64,000 nucleotides of DNA from Paramagnetospirillum magneticum AMB-1 (GCF_000009985.1 NC_007626.1:2164011-2228010); one strand, 5' to 3'. Positions 36,346-45,843 are shown, counted from the stretch's first letter. Translations and numbers: made by a program. The notes: generated by a model not told the origin, from the sequence alone.

Positions 36346-38010
36346 TCAGCTTGCGAATACGCCATCGGGTAAAGACCCTAGTTCCGCCGAATTTCGGCAG
36401 AGATCGGCCAGATGCCGGGTCTCGGGCAGCATCCAGTCGCGCACATATTCCGCCACGGCGCGGATGCGGGCGGGATTGGCGGCATGCTCTGCCTTGGCCT
36501 CCAGCCGTGCCCAGGCGGCACCGAAGGCCAGCAAACCGGTCAGCCGCAGATACGAAGTGGCGGTCAGCCCGATGTCGCGGCGGCCCAGCATGGCGGCGCT
36601 GGCCTCGTCCCAGGCGGCCAGCGCCCGGCCCAAGGCACCGGCAAAGGCGGGGGAGGCAAGGCCCATGGACTCTTCCACCTCGGCCTTGAACTCGGTCAGC
36701 GCCCGGCCATTGTCCAGGCGGATGACCCGTCCGGCCACGGTGGCGGCCTGAATGCCGTTGGTGCCCTCGTAGATGCGGGTGATGCGGCCGTCGCGCAGGA
36801 TCTGCTCCACCCGGTATTCGCGCAGGAAGCCGTAGCCGCCATGCACCTGGATGGCATGGTCGGCGGCTTCCATGGCGGCTTCGGTGGCGAAGGCCTTAGC
36901 GACCGGGGTCATCAGCTCCATCAGCGCCGGCCTGTCGCCCAGTTCCAGGTCCACCAGGGTGCGCATCACCATGGCGCGGCAGCCCATGGCCAGGGCCATC
37001 TGGGCCAGCAGCATGCGCCGCACGTCGCCGTGCTTGGCGATGAAGTCGGGTCCTCCGTCCTTACCGGCGCGCCCCTGCTTGCGTTCATTGGCATAGGCCA
37101 GCGAGCGCTGCAGCGCCACCTCGGCCAGGCCGACGCCCTGGACCGCCACGTCCAGGCGCTCGGCGTTCATCATGGTGAACATGCGGGCGAGACCCTCGCC
37201 CGGGGCGCCGATGATCTCGGCCCGGGCGCCGTCGAAGGCCACCTGACAGGTGGGGGACGCATGCATGCCCATCTTTTCCTCCAGCCGCACCACCGAGATG
37301 GCATTGCGGCTGCCGTCCTCCAGATGGGAGGGGCAGAGGAACAGGGACAGGCCCTTCACGCCGGCCGGGGCGTCGGGGGTGCGGGCCAGCACCAGATGCA
37401 TGATCTGGCCGCCGGTGAGGTTCTGATCGCCGCCCGAGATGAAGATCTTGCCGCCGGAAATGCTCCACGAGCCGTCGGCCTGGGGGCTGGCCATGGTCCG
37501 CACCAGACCGAGATCCGAGCCTGCCTGGGCTTCGGTCAGGCACATGGTGGCCAGCACCTCGCCGGCGGCAAGGCGGGGAATCCAGGCGGCGCGCTGGGCT
37601 TCGGAGCCGCTGGCCGCCAGGGTGCGCATGGCGCCGTGGGCCAGCGACAGCACCATCTGGTAGGTGATGCAGGCTCCCGACAGCATCTCGGACAGCGCCG
37701 AGGCGAGAATGTGGGGCAGGCCCTGGCCGCCGTCCTCCTCCGGCACGGCGAGGCCCTGCCAGCCGTCACCCGCGAACTGGCGATAGGCGTCGACGAAGGG
37801 CTGGGGCATGACCACGCGGCCATCCACCAGCTTGGTGCCTTCGATGTCGCCCACCGGGTCCAGGGGGGCGATGACCTCGTCCACCATGGCGGCCGCATGG
37901 GTGAGGACCGTCTCGGCGGTCTCGTCGTCCCAATGGGGCAGGCGGGCGGCCCCGGCCCCATGGCGCAACGCGAACAGCAGGTCGGGAAGGGGAGTGCGGT
38001 AATCGATCAT
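36346..38010 (-). CDS. Acyl-CoA dehydrogenase (long, DmdC-like class)
   Basis: 554 residues, longer than classical acyl-CoA dehydrogenases (about 390). FAD/substrate motifs include CLTEAQAGSDLG and SGGKIFISGGDQ. VHGGYGFLREY and EGTNGIQA belong to the C-terminal catalytic half, and an extra C-terminal helical domain matches the large DmdC/AidB-like subgroup. In context it probably oxidises the side chain of an aryl-propanoyl- or acyl-CoA made by the ligase encoded 145 bp upstream. It is the last gene of the minus-strand operon. Confidence 0.82.
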   Translation of the reverse strand: MIDYRTPLPDLLFALRHGAGAARLPHWDDETAETVLTHAAAMVDEVIAPLDPVGDIEGTKLVDGRVVMPQPFVDAYRQFAGDGWQGLAVPEEDGGQGLPHILASALSEMLSGACITYQMVLSLAHGAMRTLAASGSEAQRAAWIPRLAAGEVLATMCLTEAQAGSDLGLVRTMASPQADGSWSISGGKIFISGGDQNLTGGQIMHLVLARTPDAPAGVKGLSLFLCPSHLEDGSRNAISVVRLEEKMGMHASPTCQVAFDGARAEIIGAPGEGLARMFTMMNAERLDVAVQGVGLAEVALQRSLAYANERKQGRAGKDGGPDFIAKHGDVRRMLLAQMALAMGCRAMVMRTLVDLELGDRPALMELMTPVAKAFATEAAMEAADHAIQVHGGYGFLREYRVEQILRDGRITRIYEGTNGIQAATVAGRVIRLDNGRALTEFKAEVEESMGLASPAFAGALGRALAAWDEASAAMLGRRDIGLTATSYLRLTGLLAFGAAWARLEAKAEHAANPARIRAVAEYVRDWMLPETRHLADLCRNSAELGSLPDGVFAS

Positions 38011-38037
38011 GGTCTTGGTCCCTAGCTCAATTCACCT

Positions 38038-38142
38038 GTCATCCCGAGCGCAGGCGAGGGATCTCTGTTTGTCCGGCTGGTGCCGAATCGGCAAAGCCGG
38101 GTCAGAACGAGATCCCTCCTCCCCGATGGGCGTCGGGATGAC
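38038..38142. repeat. Palindromic intergenic element, copy 2
   Basis: 105 bp with the same outer arms (GTCATCCCGA at 38038-38047, TCGGGATGAC at 38133-38142) and inner arms (GAGGGATCTC, GAGATCCCTC) as copy 1 at 28409-28512. The central loop differs. It lies between the ligase and acyl-CoA dehydrogenase genes. No clear flanking duplication was found here. Confidence 0.85.
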
Positions 38143-38155
38143 ATTTATCGGTCGC

Positions 38156-39994
38156 TCACCCCATCCGGATCACGTCGGGATCATCGCCGGGAGCGTAGAG
38201 CTTCTCCACCAGATGGACGCGATTGGTCAGCACGGCCCGCTGGTTGATATAGCCCTTGTCGGTGATCTCGTTGGCGTCGATGGAGGGCGGGGCGTCCATC
38301 AGCAGGGCGCGGGTGATGCGGTGCGAGGTGCCCTTGCCTTCGGCGGCCAGCGCCTTCATGGCGCCCAGCAGCTTGTCGCGCACCTCGGGCCGCTTCATCA
38401 GTTCCTTCAAGGGCGTGTCCGGCGCGGCGTCGGGGCACAGGCGCAAACAGCCGGGCAGGCTGGCGAAGCCCAGCAGGCCCACGGATTCACGGTCGTGACC
38501 GGTGATCACCGCGTCCTGCAGCACCGGCGCGGCGGCGTCGATCACCGACAGGCGCAGCGCTCCCACATGTACCCAGGTGCCCGAGGTCAGCTTGAAGTCC
38601 TCGGCCACGCGGCCGTCGAAGACGATGCCCTTGGAGGGATCGTCGGGATCGGCCAGCTTGCCGGCATCGCCGATCATGTACCAGCCGTCCTCGTCGAAGG
38701 CCTTGGCGGTCAGGTCGGCGCGCTTGAAGTAGCCCGGGGTGATGTTGGGGCCCTTGATGCGCATCTCCAGCTTGCCGCCGTTGGGGATCATCTTGACCTC
38801 GCAGCCGGGGGCGGGCAGGCCGATGATACCGGCGCGGGGGATGTCGAAATGCACGGTGGTGATCATGGGCGAGGTCTCGGTCGAGCCCCAGGACGACACC
38901 ATGCGCACCTTGTGGCCCAGGGTGCGGATGGACAGCTGCTCCATCTTCTCCCACAAGTTCTGGGGCAGGGCGGCGCCGGCATAGAAGATGATCTTCAGGT
39001 TCTTGAAGAAGCTGTTCCGCAGCTCGTCATCCTTCTCCAGCATGGGGATCAGCATGTCGAAGCCGCGCGGCACGTTGAAGTACAGCGTCGGCGAAACCTC
39101 CTTGAGGTTGGCGGCGGTCTTCTCCACCAGCCCGGGCATGGGCTTGCCCTCGTCGATGTACAGCGTGCCGCCGTGGCGCAGCATCATGTTGAAGTTGTGG
39201 TTGCCGCCGAAGGTGTGATTCCACGGCAGCCAGTCCACCAGCACCGGATGGCTTTCCAGCAGGAAGGGCCAGGCCTGGCGGATGGCCTGCTGGTTCGAGC
39301 ACAGCATCTTCTGGGTGTTGATCACCCCCTTGGGCATGTCGGTGGAGCCCGAGGTGAACAGGATCTTGGCCACGGTGGTGGGCCGCACATTGGCGAAGGC
39401 GTTCTCCACCTCGGGGCCGGGGGTGGCGGCCAGCAGGGTGTCGAAGGTCACGCCGCAGGCGATGGGATTGGTGCTGGTCACCACCTCGACGCGGGCCAGT
39501 TCCGGAATCACCAGGGCATCGGCGAAGCGGGCGCCGTCGGAGGCGTAGACCAGACCCGGCTTCAGCAGGTCGGCGATGTAGCGCAGCTTGGAATGATCCT
39601 GGGAGATCAGCGAATAGGCCGGCGAGATGGGCGAGACCGGCACGCTCACATGCATGGCGGCCAGGGCCAGCAAAGCGTGGTCGATGCTGTTGTCCGACAG
39701 GATCATCACCGGGCGGTTCTTGTTCAGCCCGCGGTCCAGCAGGGACTGGCCGATGGCTTCGACCTTCTTCAGGGTCTCGGCCCAGGTCACCCGGCGCCAG
39801 CCGTCGCCGTCGCGCTGGGCCAGGAAGGTCTGGTTGGGGATGCGCTCGGCCCAATGGACCAGCAGGTCGCCCAGGCAGCGCGAATAAGGCTTCAGGCTGT
39901 CCGGCGAGCGGATGATGAAGGCGCCGTCCTCCAGCTTCTCCACTTCCACCCGCGCGGGTGCGAAATTGATGGGTGCCCAGGCAACCGAATTCAT
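38156..39994 (-). CDS. Feruloyl-CoA synthetase-like aryl-CoA ligase
   Basis: About 612 residues, ANL superfamily. The AMP-binding P-loop LFTSGSTDMPKG, the SWGSTETSP motif and the C-terminal GRVAEDFKLTSG are intact. The N-terminus (INFAPARVEVEKLEDG, RSPDSLKPY, DLLVHWAE) is most like feruloyl/hydroxycinnamoyl-CoA synthetases. It activates an aromatic acid with ATP and CoA. The ATG at 39994 has GGGAGG 6 bases upstream. The gene follows an ABC importer, suggesting uptake and activation of the same acid. Confidence 0.78.
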   Translation of the reverse strand: MNSVAWAPINFAPARVEVEKLEDGAFIIRSPDSLKPYSRCLGDLLVHWAERIPNQTFLAQRDGDGWRRVTWAETLKKVEAIGQSLLDRGLNKNRPVMILSDNSIDHALLALAAMHVSVPVSPISPAYSLISQDHSKLRYIADLLKPGLVYASDGARFADALVIPELARVEVVTSTNPIACGVTFDTLLAATPGPEVENAFANVRPTTVAKILFTSGSTDMPKGVINTQKMLCSNQQAIRQAWPFLLESHPVLVDWLPWNHTFGGNHNFNMMLRHGGTLYIDEGKPMPGLVEKTAANLKEVSPTLYFNVPRGFDMLIPMLEKDDELRNSFFKNLKIIFYAGAALPQNLWEKMEQLSIRTLGHKVRMVSSWGSTETSPMITTVHFDIPRAGIIGLPAPGCEVKMIPNGGKLEMRIKGPNITPGYFKRADLTAKAFDEDGWYMIGDAGKLADPDDPSKGIVFDGRVAEDFKLTSGTWVHVGALRLSVIDAAAPVLQDAVITGHDRESVGLLGFASLPGCLRLCPDAAPDTPLKELMKRPEVRDKLLGAMKALAAEGKGTSHRITRALLMDAPPSIDANEITDKGYINQRAVLTNRVHLVEKLYAPGDDPDVIRMG

Positions 39995-40052
39995 AGTGAC
40001 CTCCCTAGCCGCCTTCAAAGGACCGCTCTTCTTGTCTTCCCTGCGGGGTCTT

Positions 40053-40760
40053 CTACAGGCCGAGATAGGCCTGACGGACCCCGTCGTCATTCAGAAGGCC
40101 GCTGCCGGTGCCCGAAAGCACCACGCGGCCGTTTTCCAGCACATAGCCCCGGTCGGCCAGCTTCAGCGAGGCCGACACGTTCTGCTCCACCAGGATCACC
40201 GTCATGCCCTCGGCATGCAGGGTCTTGATGATCTTGAACATCTCGCTGACCACGGCGGGCGCCAGGCCCAGCGAGGGCTCGTCGAACATCATCAGGCGCG
40301 GTTGGCCCATCAGGCAGCGGCCAATGGCCAGCATCTGCTGCTCGCCGCCCGACAGCGTTCCCGCCGCCTGATCCGAGCGCACCTTGAGCTTGGGGAACAT
40401 CTCGTAGCAGCGTTCCAGCGTCTCCTTGCGCTTGGACCGGGCGCGGGGCAGCACGGCGCCCATCTCCAGGTTCTCGCGCACGCTCATGCTGGGGAAGATC
40501 TGGCGACCCTCGGCCACCTGGGCCACGCCCAGATCGCAGATCCTGGAACTGGCGCGGCCGGCGATGTCGTGGCCCTCGAAGCGGATGGACCCGCGCGACG
40601 GCTTCTTCATGCCGGCGATGGCGCGGATCAGCGAGGTCTTGCCCGCCCCGTTGGCGCCGATGATGGCCACCACCTCGCCCTCGGCCACGTCAAGGGAGAC
40701 GCCGTCCAGGGCCTGGGCGTCGCCGTAATGGAGATCGAGATCACGGACTTCCAGCATCAT
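40053..40760 (-). CDS. livF: ABC importer ATPase (LivF type)
   Basis: 235 residues. Walker A GANGAGKTS, signature LSGGEQQM, Walker B LMMFDEPS and switch histidine in LVEQNV, as in branched-chain amino-acid/aromatic-acid importers. Start codon overlaps the livG stop (ATGA). Together with the next genes it makes a complete five-component HAAT-family importer. Confidence 0.92.
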   Translation of the reverse strand: MMLEVRDLDLHYGDAQALDGVSLDVAEGEVVAIIGANGAGKTSLIRAIAGMKKPSRGSIRFEGHDIAGRASSRICDLGVAQVAEGRQIFPSMSVRENLEMGAVLPRARSKRKETLERCYEMFPKLKVRSDQAAGTLSGGEQQMLAIGRCLMGQPRLMMFDEPSLGLAPAVVSEMFKIIKTLHAEGMTVILVEQNVSASLKLADRGYVLENGRVVLSGTGSGLLNDDGVRQAYLGL

Positions 40761-41494
40761 TCGTGATCCTCTCCCAGATAGCATTCCAGCACCTTGGGAT
40801 GGCTGGTAACCTCGGCCGGCGTGCCCTCGGCGATCTTCTCGCCGTGATGCAGCACCACCACGTGGTCGGACAGCGCCATGACGGCGCGCATGACATGCTC
40901 GATCAGCAGGATGGTCAGCCCGGTCTCCTTGTTGAGACCGGTGAGGATGGCCACCATGCGATCGCATTCCACCGGGCGCAGGCCGGCCATCACCTCGTCC
41001 AACAGCAGAAGCTTGGGCCGGGTGGCCAGGGCCTTGGCCACTTCCAGGCGCTTGCGGTCGGGCAGGGTCAGGGTCTGGGCCGGGTCCCGGGCCTTGTCGC
41101 CCAGTTCCAGCAGGTCGAGGGTGGCCCGCGAGGCGGCGCGGGCCTTGTCCACGTCGCCGTTGTCGTGGCGGAGCGCGCCCACCATGACGTTCTCTTCCAC
41201 TGACAGCCCGGCGAAGGGCTTGACGATCTGGAAGGTGCGGCCCACTCCGGCGCGGCAGATGGCTGCCTGGCCCAGGCCGGTGATGTCGTGGCCGTCCAGC
41301 ACCACCTTGCCGTCGCTGGGCGGAAGCGCCCCGGCGATCAGGTTGAAGGTGGTGGTCTTGCCCGCCCCGTTGGGGCCGATCAGCGCCACGATGTCGCCGC
41401 GCGGCACCTCGAAGGCCACCTGGTTGACGGCGCGCAGGCCGCGGAAGCTCTTGCCCAGGTTCTCGACCGAAAGCATGGGAGTGGCGGTATTCAT
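40757..41494 (-). CDS. livG: ABC importer ATPase (LivG type)
   Basis: 245 residues. Walker A GPNGAGKTT, an insert (ITGLGQAAICRAGVGRTFQ) typical of LivG, and Walker B LLLLDEVMAGL. The signature region is degenerate: LTLPDRKRLEVA replaces the usual LSGGQQ-type motif, as is common in aromatic-acid transporter LivG proteins. ATG at 41494 overlaps the livM stop. Confidence 0.9.
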   Translation of the reverse strand: MNTATPMLSVENLGKSFRGLRAVNQVAFEVPRGDIVALIGPNGAGKTTTFNLIAGALPPSDGKVVLDGHDITGLGQAAICRAGVGRTFQIVKPFAGLSVEENVMVGALRHDNGDVDKARAASRATLDLLELGDKARDPAQTLTLPDRKRLEVAKALATRPKLLLLDEVMAGLRPVECDRMVAILTGLNKETGLTILLIEHVMRAVMALSDHVVVLHHGEKIAEGTPAEVTSHPKVLECYLGEDHE

Positions 41495-42480
41495 CGTCCG
41501 TCTCCCTCCAGGCGGAAGGCCTTGCGCAGCCAGGGCCACAGCCCGCCCGGCTTCAGGACCAGGATAAGCATCAGACAGATGCCGTAGGCGATCTGCTTGA
41601 CGCCATCGATGCCGATATGGGCGCCCAGGATGGTCAGGCCCTCGCCCAGGGCGGTCAACACCACGGCGCCCAGGATCGGCCCGAACAGGGTGCCGATTCC
41701 CCCGATGATGGTGCCCAGCATCAACTCGATGGAGCGATGCATGGAAAAAATGCTCTCGGGGTAGAGGTTGTTGTTGAAGAAGGCCAGGAACACGCCGCCC
41801 AGGCTGGTCATGGAGGCCGAGATCAGCACGGCGATCATCTTGTTCTTGAAGACATCAATGCCCAGCGCGTCGGCGGCGTCCTGATCCTCGCGGATGGCCT
41901 GCCAGTAAAAGCCGATGCGGCGCATCAGCAGGGCGCGGCTGAACCAGAAGGCCCCCGCCGCCATGGCCAGCGCCACGTAGTAGAACATGGTGGTCGAGCC
42001 GCGCAGCAGCCACAGATTGTCCGGGCTGTTGTTGGGGGCGGGGGGCAGGAACAGGCCCGACGAGGCCCCCACCCAGCCCCAATGGTCGAACAGCACCCGG
42101 GTGAACTCGGCGAAGGCGATGGTCAGCAGGGCGAAATAGACGCCCATCACCTTGAAGCGGAAGCCGAGTGTGCCGACCACGGCACCCACCGCGGCCGAGA
42201 CCGCCATGCCGGCCAGGGCACCGATCCAGGGCGGCGTGCCGTAATGGACGAACAGGGCGCCGCCGGCATAGGCCCCCAGCCCCACATAGAGGGCGTGGCC
42301 CAGCGAGAACTGGCCGGCAAAGCCCATCATCACGTTCCAGCTCATGCCGAGATAGGCCTGGAGCAGCACGGTGATCAGGATGGACAGCACATAGTCGCCC
42401 GCCGCCAGCGGCGCCAGGGCGAGAATCGCCAGCAGGCCCAGCAGCAGGACGGCACGGCGGTCTTGCAGCAGCGCGCTCAT
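41491..42480 (-). CDS. livM: ABC importer permease (LivM type)
   Basis: 329 residues with eight to nine hydrophobic helices. AYLGMSWNVMMGFAGQFSLGHA and the coupling helix RMIGFYWQAIREDQDAADALGID-type region (visible as FYWQAIREDQDAADALG) are LivM hallmarks. Overlaps livH by ATGA. Confidence 0.92.
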   Translation of the reverse strand: MSALLQDRRAVLLLGLLAILALAPLAAGDYVLSILITVLLQAYLGMSWNVMMGFAGQFSLGHALYVGLGAYAGGALFVHYGTPPWIGALAGMAVSAAVGAVVGTLGFRFKVMGVYFALLTIAFAEFTRVLFDHWGWVGASSGLFLPPAPNNSPDNLWLLRGSTTMFYYVALAMAAGAFWFSRALLMRRIGFYWQAIREDQDAADALGIDVFKNKMIAVLISASMTSLGGVFLAFFNNNLYPESIFSMHRSIELMLGTIIGGIGTLFGPILGAVVLTALGEGLTILGAHIGIDGVKQIAYGICLMLILVLKPGGLWPWLRKAFRLEGDGR

Positions 42481-43346
42481 GGCTTCTTCCCCAGGATGCC
42501 TTGCGGCCGCAGCAGCAGGACCAGGATCAGCAGGCCGAAGCTGAACATGCTTTTGAGCGACGGAGCGATCAGCACGCCCGACAGAGCCTCGGACAGCCCC
42601 ACCAGGATGCCGCCCAGCAATGCGCCGCCCAGGCTGCCCAGGCCGCCCAGGATGACGATGATGAAGCCCAGCAGGGTGTAATCCGACGACAGATGCGGAT
42701 GCACGTCCACCAGCAGCAGCAGCAGGCAGCCGGCGGCGCCGACGCAGGCGGTGCCGATGCCGAAGGTGATGGCGTAGAGCTTTTCCACGTCGAGACCCAC
42801 CACTCGCGCCCCCACAGGATTGTCGGCGCAGGCGCGGATGGCGGTTCCCGTGGTGGTGTAGCGGAAGAAGGCCCACAGCAGGGCCGCCACGCCGCCGGCG
42901 GTGAAGGCGGCGATGACGCGGACCTTGTCCAGCACCAGCCAGCCGAGGTTGTAGCTCTCGAAGCTGGCGTCAAGCTGGATGTTGCGGGCATCGGGGCCGA
43001 ACACCATCAGCACCACGTTGGTGATGATCATGGCCACCGAAAGCAGCAGCAGGAACTGGATGTGTTCGGTGACACCCAGGAAGTGGTTGATCAGGAAGCG
43101 CTGCAGCAGATAGCCGACGACGAACAGGCCGCCGGCTACCAGCGGCAGGGCGGGGACCGGTTCGATCCCCAGCTTGGTGAAAAGCAGGAAGGCGGCGTAC
43201 ATGGCCACCACCATCATGTCGCCATGGGCAAAATTGACCACGCGCATGACGCCGAAGATGACCGACAGCCCCAGGGCCATCAGGCCGTAAACCAGGCCGG
43301 TCAGAAGACCGGCACTGATCACGTTCACGAAAAAGGTGGCGTCCAC
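42477..43346 (-). CDS. livH: ABC importer permease (LivH type)
   Basis: About 289 residues, eight predicted membrane helices. GLMALGLSVIFGVMRVVNFAHG and the coupling loop TAIRACADNPVGARVVGLD are diagnostic. GTG at 43346 is favoured by an AGGAG 8 bases upstream; a TTG at 43364 is the other choice. Confidence 0.9.
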   Translation of the reverse strand: MDATFFVNVISAGLLTGLVYGLMALGLSVIFGVMRVVNFAHGDMMVVAMYAAFLLFTKLGIEPVPALPLVAGGLFVVGYLLQRFLINHFLGVTEHIQFLLLLSVAMIITNVVLMVFGPDARNIQLDASFESYNLGWLVLDKVRVIAAFTAGGVAALLWAFFRYTTTGTAIRACADNPVGARVVGLDVEKLYAITFGIGTACVGAAGCLLLLLVDVHPHLSSDYTLLGFIIVILGGLGSLGGALLGGILVGLSEALSGVLIAPSLKSMFSFGLLILVLLLRPQGILGKKP

Positions 43347-43386
43347 ATCCCGGCTCCTGCCCAAACGTTGCCGATATCGCCGGTGG

Positions 43387-44640
43387 TCAGCTGCGGCCCT
43401 TGAAGGGCGGCATGGGGAAGACGGGCTTGGCTTCGGCCGAGGCCGCGGGCAAGGTCACCGTCGGCTTGCCGCCCAGGTTCTGCACCGCCGCCGAGATCAG
43501 GTTCATGTTCTGGCCATTGGCCTCGAACTTGATCGCCCCGCCCAGCATGGCGCGCTTGGACAGGTTGGTGGCGCGCAGGGCCTCGGTCAGGGCCTGGGGA
43601 TCGTTGGAGCCGGCGCGCTTGTGGGCGTCGGCGGCGATCAGCACGGCCTCGAAGGTGAAGCCGACGTTCAAGTCACAGCTTTCCTCGGGGAAAGCCTTCT
43701 CGAAGGTCTTTTCCAGCGTCTTGGCCATCTCCTGCTTGGGATCGAACCACGGCACGTTGGTGGTGCAGTATTCGGCGTACTTGCCCAGCGCCTTGAAGAA
43801 CTGCTTGTCGTACATGCCGGGAGCGCCGGGGCTGATGATGCCCATGGTCTCCACCTGCTGCTTGACCATTTCGCGCACCAGCAGGATGGCGTCGTTCAGG
43901 CGGGTCACCGTCATGACGAAATCGGCCTTGGCCGCCTTGGCCTTGGCCACCTCGATGGAGAGGTCGCGGGCCTTGGGGTCGTAGGCGATGGTCTCGACAA
44001 TCTGGAAGGGCATGTCCAGCTTGGGCATCAGGGCGTTGATGCCGCCCAGCATGGCCATGCCGAAGCTGTCGTTGATATGCAGCAGGACGGCGGTCTTGGG
44101 CGTCACGCCGGTGGCCGCGAAGATGTCCTTGTAAAGCAGCAGCCCGCCCTTGCCCAGCATGCCGGCCGAGGGGAAGTTGCGGAACACGTACTTGAACCCC
44201 TGCTCGGTGAGCTTGGGCTCGGACGCGATGTTGACCACGAAGGGCACGCCCTTCTGCTCGGCCACGCCGGCCACCGCCAGAGTGGTGGCGGAGTCGAAGC
44301 AGCCCATCAGCATGTTGGCGCCTTCGCGGATCAGCTTCTCCGCCTGGGTGCGCCCAACATCCGGATTGGACTCGGTGTCGGCATTCATCAATTCAACGGA
44401 ATAGCCCATGTCGCGGAGCATGGGCAGGCCGATCTCGGCGCCGCGCTGGCAGGCCTGGCCGATCAGGGCCAGATGGCCGGAACGGGGCAGCAGCACACCC
44501 AGCTTCAAGGGGGTGGCCGCCCGGGCCGAGCGCAGCGGCAACCCGGTGGTGGTGACCAAGGCACCGGCCGCCGCGGCCGTGGTGAACTGGCGGCGGGTAA
44601 TGGTCCGTGACGCGGACAGACTCGTGGCGTTGTCAGACAT
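43387..44640 (-). CDS. Tat-exported ABC substrate-binding protein (aromatic/branched-chain type)
   Basis: 417 residues. A twin-arginine signal (TRRQFTTAAAAGAL) ends near RSARAATP. The mature part is a type I periplasmic binding protein (LKLGVLLPRSGHLALIG, NADTESNPDVG, LMGCFDSATTLA). Tat export is common for aromatic-acid binding proteins of this class. It is the first gene of the seven-gene operon with the importer, ligase and dehydrogenase, so its ligand is probably the aromatic acid that the ligase activates. Confidence 0.85.
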   Translation of the reverse strand: MSDNATSLSASRTITRRQFTTAAAAGALVTTTGLPLRSARAATPLKLGVLLPRSGHLALIGQACQRGAEIGLPMLRDMGYSVELMNADTESNPDVGRTQAEKLIREGANMLMGCFDSATTLAVAGVAEQKGVPFVVNIASEPKLTEQGFKYVFRNFPSAGMLGKGGLLLYKDIFAATGVTPKTAVLLHINDSFGMAMLGGINALMPKLDMPFQIVETIAYDPKARDLSIEVAKAKAAKADFVMTVTRLNDAILLVREMVKQQVETMGIISPGAPGMYDKQFFKALGKYAEYCTTNVPWFDPKQEMAKTLEKTFEKAFPEESCDLNVGFTFEAVLIAADAHKRAGSNDPQALTEALRATNLSKRAMLGGAIKFEANGQNMNLISAAVQNLGGKPTVTLPAASAEAKPVFPMPPFKGRS

Positions 44641-44752
44641 TGGGACGTCCCTTTCGCGTTCGAAAGCCTCCTGGGTCGCTCTTCGGCGACTTTGATGGTC
44701 ACGACTGTGAGGCAGTCATCAGCGTTCGTCAAGGGCATTGTTGGGCATAAAA

Positions 44753-44773
44753 ACTGTTGTGCTGCACAACAAT
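44753..44773. promoter_or_regulatory. 21-bp operator-like site 3 upstream of the importer operon
   Basis: ACTGTT-N9-AACAAT, with an inner 17-bp perfect palindrome (44755-44771, TGTTGTGC-T-GCACAACA). Same half-sites and spacing as the two sites at the marR promoter. It lies 113 bp before the binding-protein start (minus strand) and 93 bp before purC (plus strand). A weaker ATTGTT-N9-AACTGT overlaps at 44737-44757. Confidence 0.6.
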
Positions 44774-44865
44774 ATAAATGCGACTTGTTTTAAACTGGGT
44801 GGTTCCCTTGCTCCCGGCCTTCGGGAATGCGATAAAGGCACCCCGTTTTTCATGGATGTCTGGAC

Positions 44866-45843
44866 ATGCTCTCCGCCGCCGCGATCCGCGCCGCCATCCC
44901 CGGCGTGCTTACCGAAGCCGAGTTTCCCGAACTGCCCAACTACTATCGTGGCAAGGTCCGCGAGAATTACGACCTGCCCGACGGGCGCCGCATTCTGATC
45001 TCCACCGATCGCCAGAGCGCCTTCGATCAGGTGCTGGCGGCGGTGCCGTTCAAGGGGCAGGTCCTGACCCAGACGGCCCGTTTCTGGTTCGAGGCGACCA
45101 AGGACATCTGCCCCAACCACGTGATCGAATATCCCGATCCCAACGTGGTGGTGGGGCGCCGCCTCGACATGCTGCCCATCGAGATGGTGGTGCGCGACTA
45201 CCTGACCGGGTCCACCGACACCTCCATCTGGTCCATGTACAAGGCGGGGCGCCGCACCATGTACGGCCTCGACTTCGCCGACGGCATGGTGAAGAACGAC
45301 AAGCTTCCGGCCACCATCCTGACCCCCACCACCAAGGCCGATGTGGGCGGGCACGATGCCCCGGTTTCGCCCGCCGAGGTGGTGGCGCGCGGTCTGCTCA
45401 GCCAGGCCCAGTGGGACGAGTTGGCGCGTCTGTCCCTGGCGCTGTTCGCCCGCGGGCGCGAAATCGCCGCCCGGCACGGCCTGATCCTGGTGGACACCAA
45501 GTTCGAGTTCGGAGTGGATGCCGACGGGCGGATCACCCTGGCCGACGAGATCCTGACCCCGGATTCCAGCCGGTACTGGAAGGCCGACAGCTATGGCGCC
45601 CGTCACGCCAAGGGCGAGGAGCCGGAAAGCCTGGACAAGGAATTCCTGCGCATCTGGATCGCGGCGCGCTGCGATCCCTATACCCAGCCCATTCCGGTGA
45701 TTCCCGACGACACCCTGGTGGAGTTCTCGGCCAAGTACATCTCGCTCTACGAGACGGTCACCGGCCAGACTTTCGAGGCGCCCTCGGCCGCCGAGACGGT
45801 CAAGGAGCGCATCCGCCGCAATCTGGCCCCATACATGTCCTGA
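44866..45843 (+). CDS. purC: Phosphoribosylaminoimidazole-succinocarboxamide synthase
   Basis: 325 residues, SAICAR synthetase of purine biosynthesis. YRGKVRENYDLPDGRRILISTDR binds ATP, VVRDYLTGS and LPATILTPTTKAD bind substrate, and DTKFEFG and DEILTPDSSRYW complete the active site. This is the longer class of PurC (about 300-aa yeast-type) rather than the about 237-aa form. Divergent from the importer operon. Confidence 0.95.
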   Translation: MLSAAAIRAAIPGVLTEAEFPELPNYYRGKVRENYDLPDGRRILISTDRQSAFDQVLAAVPFKGQVLTQTARFWFEATKDICPNHVIEYPDPNVVVGRRLDMLPIEMVVRDYLTGSTDTSIWSMYKAGRRTMYGLDFADGMVKNDKLPATILTPTTKADVGGHDAPVSPAEVVARGLLSQAQWDELARLSLALFARGREIAARHGLILVDTKFEFGVDADGRITLADEILTPDSSRYWKADSYGARHAKGEEPESLDKEFLRIWIAARCDPYTQPIPVIPDDTLVEFSAKYISLYETVTGQTFEAPSAAETVKERIRRNLAPYMS

